Positions 25,449 through 32,908 of a stretch of DNA of 34,208 nt are shown here, piece by piece. The DNA lies in contig MHBH01000022.1 in assembly GCA_001804805.1 (NCBI GenBank), forward strand, positions 1 to 34,208. Direction: 5' to 3'. The translations under genes were made by a program, and so were the position numbers. How positions within the stretch are numbered: position 1 is the stretch's first letter; each line of letters opens with the position of its first letter. Source of the stretch: Lentisphaerae bacterium GWF2_49_21 (GTDB lineage Bacteria > Verrucomicrobiota > Lentisphaeria > Victivallales > GWF2-50-93). The notes under the pieces are model-generated. The model searched no databases. It worked only from the letters and a program-made list of their open reading frames with translations, and had not been told where the DNA came from.

Positions 25449-25511
25449 TAACTACGAACAAAATTCCAAGAATCAAAAATCTAAAATCGGCAATCTGAAA
25501 TCTGAAATGCC

Positions 25512-26192
25512 CTACCAGTTCATTATCTTCGCGACATTTGGAATCAACGGTTTCACCAGCTGTTTTATCGCCACCGCATATTCGCGGATCTCAACCTGGG
25601 CATGATCACTGTCGCGCAGTTCGAGGAAATGGATGAGGTTGTTGAGATCGACGGTACCCCAGAAGGTGACCATCATGCTCTGAGGGAGTACCATTCGGGC
25701 CTGTTCGCGGCAGACACCGCCTTCGAGGAGCTTGTCGTACAGATCAAGGGACTTCATATTCTGGCTGAGCATCATCTTCCGGAACTCCTTGTCGTCGAAG
25801 TTCTCGTCTACGAGTGAAGCCTGGCGGTTGGTTTCGGCCTGTTTGCGGAGCTTGTCGGGAGTATAGAACTCAAGATCGATCTCGGTATAGCGCCGGGAAA
25901 TCTCATTGTATGACCAGGTGCGGTGGCGGTGCCACTGTGCGCGGACGAAGAGGGGGCAGTGGATGCTGAAGGTGAACACGATGTGCTCCATTGTGCTGCT
26001 GTGCTTGTTCTCGAGGAGGTATTTCAGGAGGACGATGTCCTTCTCATCCATGGAGTCCTTGAGCTTTCCGAACGAGACGCGGGCGGCGTTGACGATAGTT
26101 GTTTCAGTTCCCATCTTGTCAATAAGCCCGACCCAGCCCTGTCCGTCGAGCACCTTCACATGATCCTTCGGAGGGATATTTATATGCTGCAT
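25512..26192 (-). CDS. thyX: Flavin-dependent thymidylate synthase
   Basis: Makes dTMP from dUMP using FAD and methylene-tetrahydrofolate. The 226-residue product contains the ThyX signature RHRTWSYNEISRRY (about residues 79-92), with the RHRxxSxNExSxRY pattern intact. EHIVFTFSIHCPLFVRAQWH precedes it, and ARMVLPQSMMVTFWGTVDLN is the C-terminal dUMP-binding part. I use ATG 26192 (MQHINIPPKDH); an upstream in-frame start at 26258 would add 22 residues of non-conserved sequence. The stop lies 205 bp from pdxA across repeat DNA, so it is probably separately transcribed. No thyA is seen in the window. Confidence 0.93.
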   Translation of the reverse strand: MQHINIPPKDHVKVLDGQGWVGLIDKMGTETTIVNAARVSFGKLKDSMDEKDIVLLKYLLENKHSSTMEHIVFTFSIHCPLFVRAQWHRHRTWSYNEISRRYTEIDLEFYTPDKLRKQAETNRQASLVDENFDDKEFRKMMLSQNMKSLDLYDKLLEGGVCREQARMVLPQSMMVTFWGTVDLNNLIHFLELRDSDHAQVEIREYAVAIKQLVKPLIPNVAKIMNW

Positions 26193-26373
26193 GATGTTTT
26201 TCCCGTGTTTTAAGTTAATAAAGGTGAAAATTCTAACACCGATTCGTGAAATATTCAACCCAGTCTGTGGGGAGGGGGCGGAAAAAGGTTGATTTTAGAG
26301 GTTCCTTCCAGAGTGAAAAGTTAAATGGATTTCAGGTGTTGGAGATTTGATGTTTTACATATAGAGTGTAGTA

Positions 26374-26391
26374 TTGTTAAAAAATTAATAA
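26374..26391. promoter_or_regulatory. Rex-box operator upstream of rex
   Basis: TTGTTAA (26374-26380), AAAA and TTAATAA (26385-26391) form an 18-bp palindrome with one mismatch to the known Rex-box form TTGTTAAnnnnTTAACAA. It lies 42 bp before the rex start, as expected for autoregulation by the NADH/NAD ratio. Confidence 0.65.
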
Positions 26392-26432
26392 TTAAGATTC
26401 TCTAACATGTCCTAATGATCTGATGGGGGTTG

Positions 26433-27074
26433 ATGAAAAAGTCCAAGTCAAGGGAGATTTCGCGTCCGACCGCGGAAAGACTTACCGAATATCTTCTTAT
26501 TCTCGAACAGCATCTCAGCTGCGGGAATGAAACTATTTCGAGCAAGGAGCTATCCGATGTCTTTGGAAACACCCCGAGCCAGGTGAGGCAGGATCTCTTC
26601 CAGCTGGAGAATACCGGCAGGATAAGGCATGGGTACAATGTAAAGACGCTGACAATGGCGATCCGTAACAGGCTCGGACTCGGCAATATAACCAATCTCG
26701 CGATAATCGGATGCGGCAAGCTGGGCTCCGCGATCGCCGAACATGTGCCCTTCTCGGTTTATGGCATAAAACTCGCTGGAATTTTCGACAATCACAAGTC
26801 AATTATCGGAAAGAAGGTCGGAGGAATCATGGTCGAGAACGTCAAGGATCTTGAGAAAAGCCTCCGGAAAAGGAAAATATCAATTGCGACGCTGTGCGTA
26901 CCGCCTTCCGCCGCACAGGAAGTCGCCGACAAGCTTGTCTCCGCAGGCGGAGTCAGGGGAATTTTAAATTATACGCAGAAGCGCCTGAAAGTTCCGGACA
27001 ACATCGTCGTCCGTGACAGGCAGATAGTCTGCTCGTTCATGCAGCTTGCGTTCTTCAGCAACCAAGGGGTTTGA
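26433..27074 (+). CDS. rex: Redox-sensing transcriptional repressor Rex
   Basis: NADH-responsive repressor of fermentative or anaerobic-respiratory genes. The 213-residue protein has an N-terminal winged helix (ISRPTAERLTEYLLILEQ; ISSKELSDVFGNTPSQVRQD, about residues 8-55) and a Rossmann domain with NLAIIGCGKLGSAIA (about 88-102) and IFDNHKSIIGKKVGGI (about 117-132). The C-terminal helix with CSFMQLAFFS swaps between subunits in this family. ATG 26433 is taken; a TTG at 26430 is also in frame. A near-perfect Rex box lies upstream. manA begins 2 bp after the stop, an unusual partner that may be under the same control. Confidence 0.92.
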   Translation: MKKSKSREISRPTAERLTEYLLILEQHLSCGNETISSKELSDVFGNTPSQVRQDLFQLENTGRIRHGYNVKTLTMAIRNRLGLGNITNLAIIGCGKLGSAIAEHVPFSVYGIKLAGIFDNHKSIIGKKVGGIMVENVKDLEKSLRKRKISIATLCVPPSAAQEVADKLVSAGGVRGILNYTQKRLKVPDNIVVRDRQIVCSFMQLAFFSNQGV

Positions 27075-27076
27075 AA

Positions 27077-28081
27077 ATGAGATTTGTTGAAAAAGACGAA
27101 CTGTATCCGCTCCTCTTTGATCCGATCTATGTAGACGTGGTCTGGGGTGGAAACCTGCTCAAGGAGCATCTTAAGAGGCAGACTCCGGAAAGGGAGTCTC
27201 CGATCGGGGAGTCCTGGGAGATTTCCGACAGGGAAGGAGCTGTCAGCGTTGTTTCAAACGGTCCCATGAAAGGTGCAACCATCAGGGATCTGATAGTACA
27301 TTACGAGAAGGCCCTGGTGGGCAACGTCTTTACCGGCGGAAGGTTCCCGCTCCTCGTCAAGCTCATAGATGCCGGAAAACGTCTTTCACTCCAGGTCCAT
27401 CCCGACGAATATGCCTGCGCGAAGCTAAAGGACAATGCCGAACCCAAGACCGAAATGTGGTATGTGATTTCAGCGAAGCAGGGCGCCAAGATCTTTGCCG
27501 GACTCAAGTCGACATGCACGCAGAGGCGTTTCATCGACAGCATGAACTCCACCGATATTGAGAACTGCCTGCAGAATTTCAATTCGGTTCCGGGAGATGC
27601 ATTCTTCATCAGCGCCGGAAGAGTCCATGCAATCGGCGGCGGCAACCTGCTCCTCGAGATCCAGCAGAACAGCAATACAACCTACAGGATAAGCGACTGG
27701 GGACGCCTCGGTTCGGACGGCAAGCCCCGCGCTCTCCACATAGACAAGGCGCTTGAGTGCATAAATTTTACCGACAGGACTTCGCCGAGGATTACAGGAG
27801 TTTCAAGTTTTTCCGACCACAACCGCAAATTCCCCATAATCAACAGGTGTCCGGTCTTCCGCATTGACGATCTGCGTCTTGTCGAGAGATGGCCTGACAG
27901 TACGGACGGCAACAGCTTCCATCTGATAACTGCGATAAACCAGCAGATCACGATCAGTAGATACGATCTCTCGGTGAAGGTTGAAATTGGGTCCACCTGC
28001 ATGATCCCGGCTTCGTTCGGAGACTACAGCATTGAAGTGCCGGAGGGCAAGGAGACGACGGTGATCAGGACAACGCTGTAG
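27077..28081 (+). CDS. manA: Mannose-6-phosphate isomerase, type I
   Basis: Zinc enzyme that interconverts fructose-6-phosphate and mannose-6-phosphate. The 334-residue product is of the shorter bacterial class. Zinc ligands are seen in LSLQVHPDEYA (about residues 95-105), KTEMWYV (about 121-127) and ISAGRVHAIGGGNLLLEIQQ (about 178-197); the opening YPLLFDPIYVDVVWGG and TYRISDWGR are also typical. ATG 27077 with AAGGGG at 27064-27069 is chosen over TTG 27071. Its close coupling to rex implies one transcript. It ends in front of a repeat-rich spacer facing aspS. Confidence 0.92.
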   Translation: MRFVEKDELYPLLFDPIYVDVVWGGNLLKEHLKRQTPERESPIGESWEISDREGAVSVVSNGPMKGATIRDLIVHYEKALVGNVFTGGRFPLLVKLIDAGKRLSLQVHPDEYACAKLKDNAEPKTEMWYVISAKQGAKIFAGLKSTCTQRRFIDSMNSTDIENCLQNFNSVPGDAFFISAGRVHAIGGGNLLLEIQQNSNTTYRISDWGRLGSDGKPRALHIDKALECINFTDRTSPRITGVSSFSDHNRKFPIINRCPVFRIDDLRLVERWPDSTDGNSFHLITAINQQITISRYDLSVKVEIGSTCMIPASFGDYSIEVPEGKETTVIRTTL

Positions 28082-28384
28082 AACAAGTTTTGAAGAATGA
28101 ACATCGAACTTCGAACACTGAACATCCAACATCGAATTAAATTCATGATAGAATGAGATGAGTAGTTAAGTTGGAGTACAAGCTTTAGCTTGTGCATTAA
28201 AGCCTTGAACAGCTCTTGCGAGCTTGACTACAAACTTTATTCCAGAAATTGAATTGCATAAGCATGTAGTTAACGTCGCAAGACGTGTAATTTTTGTGCT
28301 TGGTATACAGAATCCGCCGGCAATTAAAAGTTGCCAATACTGATTTCGTTCAAAATTCGATGTTGAAAGTTGAATGTTCGATGT
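28082..28384. repeat. Repeat-filled spacer between convergent manA and aspS
   Basis: No gene. The outer parts are inverted copies of an ATCGAACA-type phrase (28095-28136 and 28343-28384); the right copy includes the aspS stop region. Inside are hairpins ACAAGC-TTTA-GCTTGT (28178-28193), AGCTC-TTGC-GAGCT (28211-28224) and ACGTC-GCAA-GACGT (28273-28286), flanked by phrases shared with 25307-25465. Confidence 0.8.
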
Positions 28385-30214
28385 TCAGTTTCCTTGCTTT
28401 GCCGGTTCCTGTGGGTTCTCCTTTTCCTCTGGTTTGGCCTCGGGCTTCTTCGGCATCACGATCTGGATGTGGAGCTCGCGGAGCTGTTTCATTTCAACTT
28501 CCGATGGGGCGTTCATCATCAGATCCTGCGCCTGCTGGTTGAACGGGAAAGCGATGACTTCGCGGATGTTCGGCTCGTCAGCTATCAACATGACTATCCT
28601 GTCGACTCCGGGGGCGATTCCACCGTGCGGCGGCGCACCGAGACGGAACGCGTTGATCATTCCGCCGAACCTGCTTTCAACAGCGTCCTTGCCGTAGCCG
28701 GCGATCTCGAACGCCTTGTACATGATTTCCGGACTGTGGTTCCTGATGGCGCCGCTTGAGAGTTCGACTCCGTTGCAGACTATGTCGTATTGATATGCAA
28801 GGATATCAAGAGGGTTCTTCTTAAGAAGATCGTCCATGCCACCCTGGGGCATCGAGAACGGGTTGTGGCTGAATCCGATTTTTCCTGTCTCCTCGTCGAG
28901 TTCGTACATCGGGAAGTCGACGATCCAGCAGAACTTGAAGACGTTCTTGTCGATCAGGTTCAGCCTGTTTGCAAGTTCAGTCCTGACCGCTCCTCCGATT
29001 TCACAGGCTTTCTTCTCCTTGTCTGCGATAAAGAATACGACGTCACCATCCTTGATGTCCCAGGTCTTCTTGATGGCATCAAGCTCCTCGCGCTTCAGGA
29101 ATTTTACGATCGGGCTCTTCTCTTGGCCGTTTTCCCAGACAATGTATGCAAGCCCCTTGGCGCCGACTGACTGCGCGAAGACGATCATGTCGTCGTAGAA
29201 CTTGCGCGGCTGTCCGGCGATTCCCCTGACAGCTATCGATCTTACGACCCCGCCGTTCTTGACGACTCCTGCGAAGGCGTTGAAGCCGCTGGCCATGAAG
29301 ACTTCGGAGACGTCCTTGATCTCAAGGGGATTCCTGAGGTCGGGCTTGTCCGAGCCATATTTAAGCACGGCCTCCTTGTAGGGGATCTTGACATACGGAG
29401 GCATTTCGATCGTCTTCGTGCTGAACTTGGTGAAGATAGTCTTGAAGAGATCTTCGATCACGACAAACACATCTTCCTGGGTCGCAAAGCTCATTTCCAT
29501 ATCGAGCTGGTAGAACTCGCCGGGTGAACGGTCGGCTCTTGCGTCTTCATCGCGGAAGCAGGGGGCGATCTGGAAATACCTGTCGAAACCTGCAACCATC
29601 AGGAGCTGTTTGAACTGCTGAGGCGCCTGGGGCAGGGCGTAGAACTTTCCAGGATGGATGCGGCTCGGAACAAGATAGTCCCTGGCACCTTCCGGTGAAC
29701 TGCTCGTGAGGATCGGTGTCTGGTACTCGAGGAATCCAAGGTCGGTCATCTTCCTGCGCATCTCGGAAATTATCTTCGAACGCAGCATGATGTTCTTGTG
29801 GATCTTGTCCCTGCGCAGATCGAGGAACCTGTATTTCAGGCGCATGTTCTCAGGAGTCTGCTCCTCCTGGTTGATCTGGAACGGGATCTGTTCGGCTTCG
29901 CCGAGGACTTCCATCTGTTCGGCCACCATCTCGATCTCGCCTGTCGGGATCTTCGGGTTGATGGTAGTTTCAGATCTTGCGACGATGGACCCTGTGAAGC
30001 AGACGACCGTCTCGACGCGCCATTTCTCGAGTGACTGGTAGAAGTCGCGTTTCGGATCGACGACGACCTGGGTGATGCCGTAGTGGTCGCGGAGGTCGAT
30101 GAATATGATTCCGCCGTGGTCGCGTACGCTGTGTATCCAGCCGGAAATACGGGCCTGCTGTCCGACATGCTCCTTCCTGAGCTGTCCGCAGGTATGTGAT
30201 CTGTACTTGTGCAT
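28385..30214 (-). CDS. aspS: Aspartyl-tRNA synthetase
   Basis: Charges tRNA-Asp (and possibly tRNA-Asn) with aspartate in the cytoplasm. The 609-residue length fits the bacterial type with an inserted GAD domain. Visible are the anticodon-binding OB fold ([20 protein letters not shown], about 22-41), class II motif 2 ([20 protein letters not shown], about 218-237), the GAD insertion in the middle third, and motif 3 ([14 protein letters not shown], about 537-550). The C-terminal tail after about residue 580 is charged and repetitive (Lys, Pro, Glu), longer than usual, and the stop codon is inside an intergenic repeat. Start ATG 30214. It converges on manA and is preceded by the cassette-like region. 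Confidence 0.95.
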   Translation of the reverse strand: MHKYRSHTCGQLRKEHVGQQARISGWIHSVRDHGGIIFIDLRDHYGITQVVVDPKRDFYQSLEKWRVETVVCFTGSIVARSETTINPKIPTGEIEMVAEQMEVLGEAEQIPFQINQEEQTPENMRLKYRFLDLRRDKIHKNIMLRSKIISEMRRKMTDLGFLEYQTPILTSSSPEGARDYLVPSRIHPGKFYALPQAPQQFKQLLMVAGFDRYFQIAPCFRDEDARADRSPGEFYQLDMEMSFATQEDVFVVIEDLFKTIFTKFSTKTIEMPPYVKIPYKEAVLKYGSDKPDLRNPLEIKDVSEVFMASGFNAFAGVVKNGGVVRSIAVRGIAGQPRKFYDDMIVFAQSVGAKGLAYIVWENGQEKSPIVKFLKREELDAIKKTWDIKDGDVVFFIADKEKKACEIGGAVRTELANRLNLIDKNVFKFCWIVDFPMYELDEETGKIGFSHNPFSMPQGGMDDLLKKNPLDILAYQYDIVCNGVELSSGAIRNHSPEIMYKAFEIAGYGKDAVESRFGGMINAFRLGAPPHGGIAPGVDRIVMLIADEPNIREVIAFPFNQQAQDLMMNAPSEVEMKQLRELHIQIVMPKKPEAKPEEKENPQEPAKQGN

Positions 30215-30381
30215 AATAATTTCTCACTTCGTTCTAAGTTTTTATATTATCATGGGTTCAAAGGGCATATATATTAGCATGATTGAATTGTTTTTCTATA
30301 AGGACGGCGTGAATTTATCCATGTGGGATTATGGCGGGGATTTCATGCCTGCTTGCTTGCAGTGAAACGCGGGTTGCAGTA

Positions 30382-30451
30382 TTCTAACGCTCAGAGTTCA
30401 TATGCCCGAACCGCACAGCGGCGAAGGGTTAGGTGGAGCGATTCGTTATGG
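30382..30451 (-). repeat. attC-like foldback after the toxin gene
   Basis: Read on the minus strand this runs from CCATAAC to GTTAGAA, the R''/R' form of integron attC sites (Y at the last position is missing). AACGCTC (30386-30392) pairs with GAGC (30436-30439) and GTT (30445-30447) around extra bases; CCGC (30411-30414) pairs with GCGG (30418-30421) inside CCC/GGG. The last toxin codons and its stop lie inside it, as is common for cassette genes. Confidence 0.5.
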
Positions 30452-30737
30452 ATTCATTATCGAGTAATCTTGAACTATGATAAACTGTGAGGATTTCTGC
30501 GCAATCGTTTTTTTGTCTGTAGATAATCCGGTAATTACCCAGTATTATTTCGCGAATATATTTCTGTTTTATTTCAGGAACAATTCTGCCTGATTCCGGA
30601 AAGATTTCAATTTGTCGAACTGCATCAAAAACTTTAATGGTAAATAGTTGGGCATAATGCGTGCTGTCTCTTGAGATGTACTTGGCAATTGCCTCGACAT
30701 CGTCCAATGCCTGCAGAGTCCATCTTATTTCAGCCAT
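30429..30737 (-). CDS. ParE/RelE-type toxin
   Basis: Small toxin of the ParE/RelE fold, 102 residues. MAEIRWTLQALDDVEAIAKY and ISRDSTHYAQLF form the N-terminal helices; FPESGRIVPE and YIREIILGNYRIIYRQ are the conserved beta-sheet core with the basic residues of the family; it ends with ILTVYHSSRLL. ParE members poison gyrase and RelE members cleave mRNA; sequence alone does not decide. I start at ATG 30737, which overlaps the antitoxin's last 13 bases, so the two are translationally coupled; a longer upstream extension would lie inside the antitoxin frame. The stop codon TAA is embedded in the attC-like structure, supporting a gene-cassette origin. Confidence 0.85.
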   Translation of the reverse strand: MAEIRWTLQALDDVEAIAKYISRDSTHYAQLFTIKVFDAVRQIEIFPESGRIVPEIKQKYIREIILGNYRIIYRQKNDCAEILTVYHSSRLLDNESITNRST

Positions 30738-30919
30738 TTTTTCATCCGCTTTTCGGCTTCCGCATGCGAGACGGTCTTGCCTGAGTCGGCTTGGCGGCAC
30801 CCCTTTTCAATCTTGAAAAGAAGGTAGAGTCGCTCCATCGCCTCTTCAATTGAAGTGTCGTCAGGAAGGCTTTGGACTGTCTTTAAAATATTTTGTTTCT
30901 CGCTTATTATTGCTTGCAT
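30725..30919 (-). CDS. Antitoxin of the ParE-type pair
   Basis: A 64-residue protein whose LPDDTSIEEAMERLYLLFKI and EKGCRQADSGKTVSHAEAEK with the tail RMKKWLK are typical of small antitoxins partnered with ParE-like toxins. It would neutralise the toxin with its C-terminal helix and probably autoregulate the pair. ATG 30919 follows AAGGAG at 30932-30927; the longer open frame from 31030 starts inside the adjoining attC-like site and is not supported. The overlap with the toxin start is 13 bp. Confidence 0.8.
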   Translation of the reverse strand: MQAIISEKQNILKTVQSLPDDTSIEEAMERLYLLFKIEKGCRQADSGKTVSHAEAEKRMKKWLK

Positions 30920-30981
30920 GATAAACTCCTTCATTTGCTGGTACTGTAATCCATCTGCATAATGTTTCAATATGGAGCATC

Positions 30982-31047
30982 TTTCTACGGCCCATGGTCT
31001 GGCGACGCGTAGCGAGGTTGCCAGAAACATATGGTTGGACCGTAAAA
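30982..31047 (-). repeat. attC-like foldback after the small membrane-protein gene
   Basis: An imperfect palindrome: TACGG (30986-30990) pairs with CCGTA (31040-31044), CAT (30993-30995) with ATG (31031-31033), and TCTGGC (30998-31003) with GCCAGA (31020-31025), leaving a 16-nt variable loop and unpaired bases, the topology of attC. On the minus strand it contains GTCCAAC (31040-31034). The conserved GTT/AAC cores are weak here, so it may be degenerate. Confidence 0.45.
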
Positions 31048-31048
31048 T

Positions 31049-31351
31049 TTATTTAAGTATTCCAATCACAAGCCACATAAAATAAAGCATACCACCCGTG
31101 CAGATTGTAATAATGCTCCATGATAAACCTGCTTTGGATAATTCTTTTTTTCTCTTAAGAAAAAATATTATGGTGGCAATCAATAAGGGAACAACAACAA
31201 GTGATGATAACATAATATATAGATTTGCCATTGCTTCCGGGGTGCCACACCAACCGCCAGACTCGACATGATAGTAATTGAATAGAGACAGACCAAGTAA
31301 AGTATATGAAATCCAGGTTGCCATTGTTAGAATATATAATCCAAACTTCAT
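31049..31351 (-). CDS. Small three-helix membrane protein, unknown function
   Basis: A 100-residue protein I do not recognise. Three hydrophobic segments are visible at about 4-24, 45-66 and 78-97, with a basic loop KRKKELSKA between the last two; it should sit in the inner membrane. AAGGA lies just before ATG 31351, and GTTGGAC (31371-31365 on the minus strand) stands just upstream of that. The stop is 2 bp from the attC-like foldback. The gene is visibly more AT-rich than its neighbours aspS and ruvC, consistent with recent acquisition. It shares strand with the toxin-antitoxin pair, and both look like consecutive cassettes. Confidence 0.7.
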   Translation of the reverse strand: MKFGLYILTMATWISYTLLGLSLFNYYHVESGGWCGTPEAMANLYIMLSSLVVVPLLIATIIFFLKRKKELSKAGLSWSIITICTGGMLYFMWLVIGILK

Positions 31352-31653
31352 TATATCATTCCTTGTCCAACTTCTTATTATGCGGTTCCCCATAAGCAGG
31401 GGGTCAAAATGACAATTTTGTAAGCCCCGCCCCGGATTTAGCCTCAAGCCTGTCATCCTATGTATATAACGCTTAGGGTGAAACAGCCTATGCAGTTTAA
31501 AATAGACCACAAGAGGCCCTGAAATCAAGGTTCCAGCTCTTGCGAGCTTGATCCTCCTTGCATCATAGCTTCTTTGCGACGGTGCAAGGAGGATGCCTCT
31601 GTGCTTCCTGTGAAGCAATTGGAAAATTACAATCAGCTTGATATATTGTCTCC
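31352..31653. other. Non-coding region between membrane-protein gene and ruvC
   Basis: No convincing gene. It holds a short attC-like palindrome (31464-31501: AACGCTTAGG pairs with CCTATGCAGTT apart from one mismatch and one extra base), the hairpin AGCTC-TTGC-GAGCT (31535-31548), a perfect 12-bp inverted repeat ATCCTCCTTGCA (31551-31562 with 31583-31594) and TGCTTC...GAAGCA (31602-31617). Confidence 0.6.
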
Positions 31654-32163
31654 ATGATCATTCTCGGAATAGATACGGCTTTGAGATGCACCGGCTACGG
31701 CGTGGTTGATTTCACGACGGCGGACAGGATCAGGGCGCTTGACTGCGGAGTCATAAAGACAAAGGCTTCCGCGCCTCACAGCGAATGCCTTCGCAGGCTT
31801 GCCGGCGGAATGCGCGAACTCGTTGAAAAATATCATCCGAATGTCGCAGTGCTTGAAAGCGCTTTCTATCAGAAGAACATAAAAACGGCAATGATCCTGA
31901 GCTACGCGCGCGGTGCAGTTATGACAGTTTTCGCCGAGAACAACATTCCCATGTACGCCTACGCTCCCACTAAGGCCAAGCTGTCTGTCTGCGGAAACGG
32001 CGCTGCGTCCAAGGACCAGGTCGCATATCTTATCGCAGGACGCCTCGGACTGAATGTAAAGGACATGCCTCTTGATTCGTCGGACGCCCTCGCTCTTGCA
32101 ATATGCCACGGACAGATAGCCACCAGCCCAATGTCTCAACACCTCATGCCGGAAAGCATTTGA
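31654..32163 (+). CDS. ruvC: Holliday junction resolvase RuvC
   Basis: Endonuclease that resolves Holliday junctions with RuvAB. The 169-residue length is standard. The acidic active site is visible: Asp in GIDTALRCTGYG (residue 7), Glu in VLESAFYQKN (about 69), and the C-terminal DSSDALALAICH aspartates (about 142-145). The loop NIKTAMILSYARGAVM is the conserved DNA-contact helix. ATG 31654; ruvA and ruvB are not in the window. A strong 17-bp palindrome directly follows the stop. Confidence 0.94.
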   Translation: MIILGIDTALRCTGYGVVDFTTADRIRALDCGVIKTKASAPHSECLRRLAGGMRELVEKYHPNVAVLESAFYQKNIKTAMILSYARGAVMTVFAENNIPMYAYAPTKAKLSVCGNGAASKDQVAYLIAGRLGLNVKDMPLDSSDALALAICHGQIATSPMSQHLMPESI

Positions 32164-32164
32164 G

Positions 32165-32204
32165 GTAAATATTCACTGAAGTATGCCCTTCAGTGAATAT
32201 TTAC
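32165..32204. terminator. Perfect 17-bp stem-loop after ruvC
   Basis: GTAAATATTCACTGAAG (32165-32181), loop TATGCC, and exact complement (32188-32204). It starts 2 bp after the ruvC stop. It lacks a following T-run, so it may protect the mRNA 3' end instead of terminating by itself. Stem and loop sizes equal those of the palindrome at 10768. Confidence 0.6.
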
Positions 32205-32207
32205 TTG

Positions 32208-32235
32208 CTGACTTTTGCAATTGGCTTGATAGAAT
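32208..32235 (+). promoter_or_regulatory. Possible promoter for the YeeE-like pair
   Basis: CTGACT (32208-32213), 16 bp and TAGAAT (32230-32235) lie just before ATG 32245. The start would then be nearly leaderless; only GGAA is found before the ATG. Confidence 0.3.
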
Positions 32236-32244
32236 ATTTCGGAA

Positions 32245-32907
32245 ATGAATTTACCTTATAAGGAAATTAAAGGAGCGCTGGCCTGTTTCGACTATGCTGC
32301 ACTCGAGACAGACAGTACAGGTCTGGCCGGCAAAATAATTAATCAGATGATCAAATCGCTTACAGGAAAATGGTCCGCATACATTTCAGGAACGGCACTG
32401 GCCTTCCTTTTCATGCTCGCACTCTATCTTTTTGACACCACTATTGGCATGAGCGATTCGTATATAATGATATCCGACTACTGCAAACAGTCTATCAACA
32501 GGCGTGCGGTCAATGAATTTCCTCCTTTCGACTGGCATACCGGTTTTCTTGCCGGAATCTTTCTGGGAGCAATGATTGCCGCAATCATCGGCGGAGAGTG
32601 GCGTTTCCGGCTTGTGCCTGAGGATATCAAGGAAAAAGGTGTTTTTGGGTCTCTTGGCCTAGCCATGCTCCAGGGTGTTGCCGGCGGATTCCTTGTCATG
32701 CTCGGCCTGCAGATCTCCGGGGATTCGTTCGAAGGGCAGTTGAGTTCCGCGATGCAGCTGTCGACCGGCGCCTGGATATTCCTCGCGGCATTCGTTGTCT
32801 GGGGTGTCATTTTCATGGGCATCCACAATATGGTTTCTGCAGGCGGAGGGAAGAAATCCTCCGGTTCAAAAGGTGAAAAAGCCGGAAAAGGCAAGGATAA
32901 GGAATAA
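32245..32907 (+). CDS. YeeE/YedE-like membrane protein, first half
   Basis: A 220-residue inner-membrane protein. Four to five hydrophobic helices are seen, including YISGTALAFLFMLALYLF, TGFLAGIFLGAMIAAIIGGE, MLQGVAGGFLVMLGLQI and WIFLAAFVVWGVIFM. FLAGIFLGAMIAAIIGGEWR and the following Arg resemble the first repeat of YeeE/YedE sulfur-compound transporters. The C-terminus is a lysine/glycine-rich tail that is probably cytoplasmic. The next gene starts one base after the stop and encodes a similar protein, so the two likely form one split transporter. The conserved cysteines that carry thiosulfate in characterised members are not evident here, so the substrate is uncertain. Confidence 0.55.
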   Translation: MNLPYKEIKGALACFDYAALETDSTGLAGKIINQMIKSLTGKWSAYISGTALAFLFMLALYLFDTTIGMSDSYIMISDYCKQSINRRAVNEFPPFDWHTGFLAGIFLGAMIAAIIGGEWRFRLVPEDIKEKGVFGSLGLAMLQGVAGGFLVMLGLQISGDSFEGQLSSAMQLSTGAWIFLAAFVVWGVIFMGIHNMVSAGGGKKSSGSKGEKAGKGKDKE

Positions 32908-32908
32908 T

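Noticed and set aside
26293-26305. Possible leftover MITE end (GATTTTAGAGGTTCC)
   Set aside because: Only about 13 bases match the terminal repeat and no second end is nearby; this could be chance.
30340-31650. Integron integrase gene or attI site
   Set aside because: No tyrosine recombinase frame is present, so any cassette cluster here lacks its own integrase.
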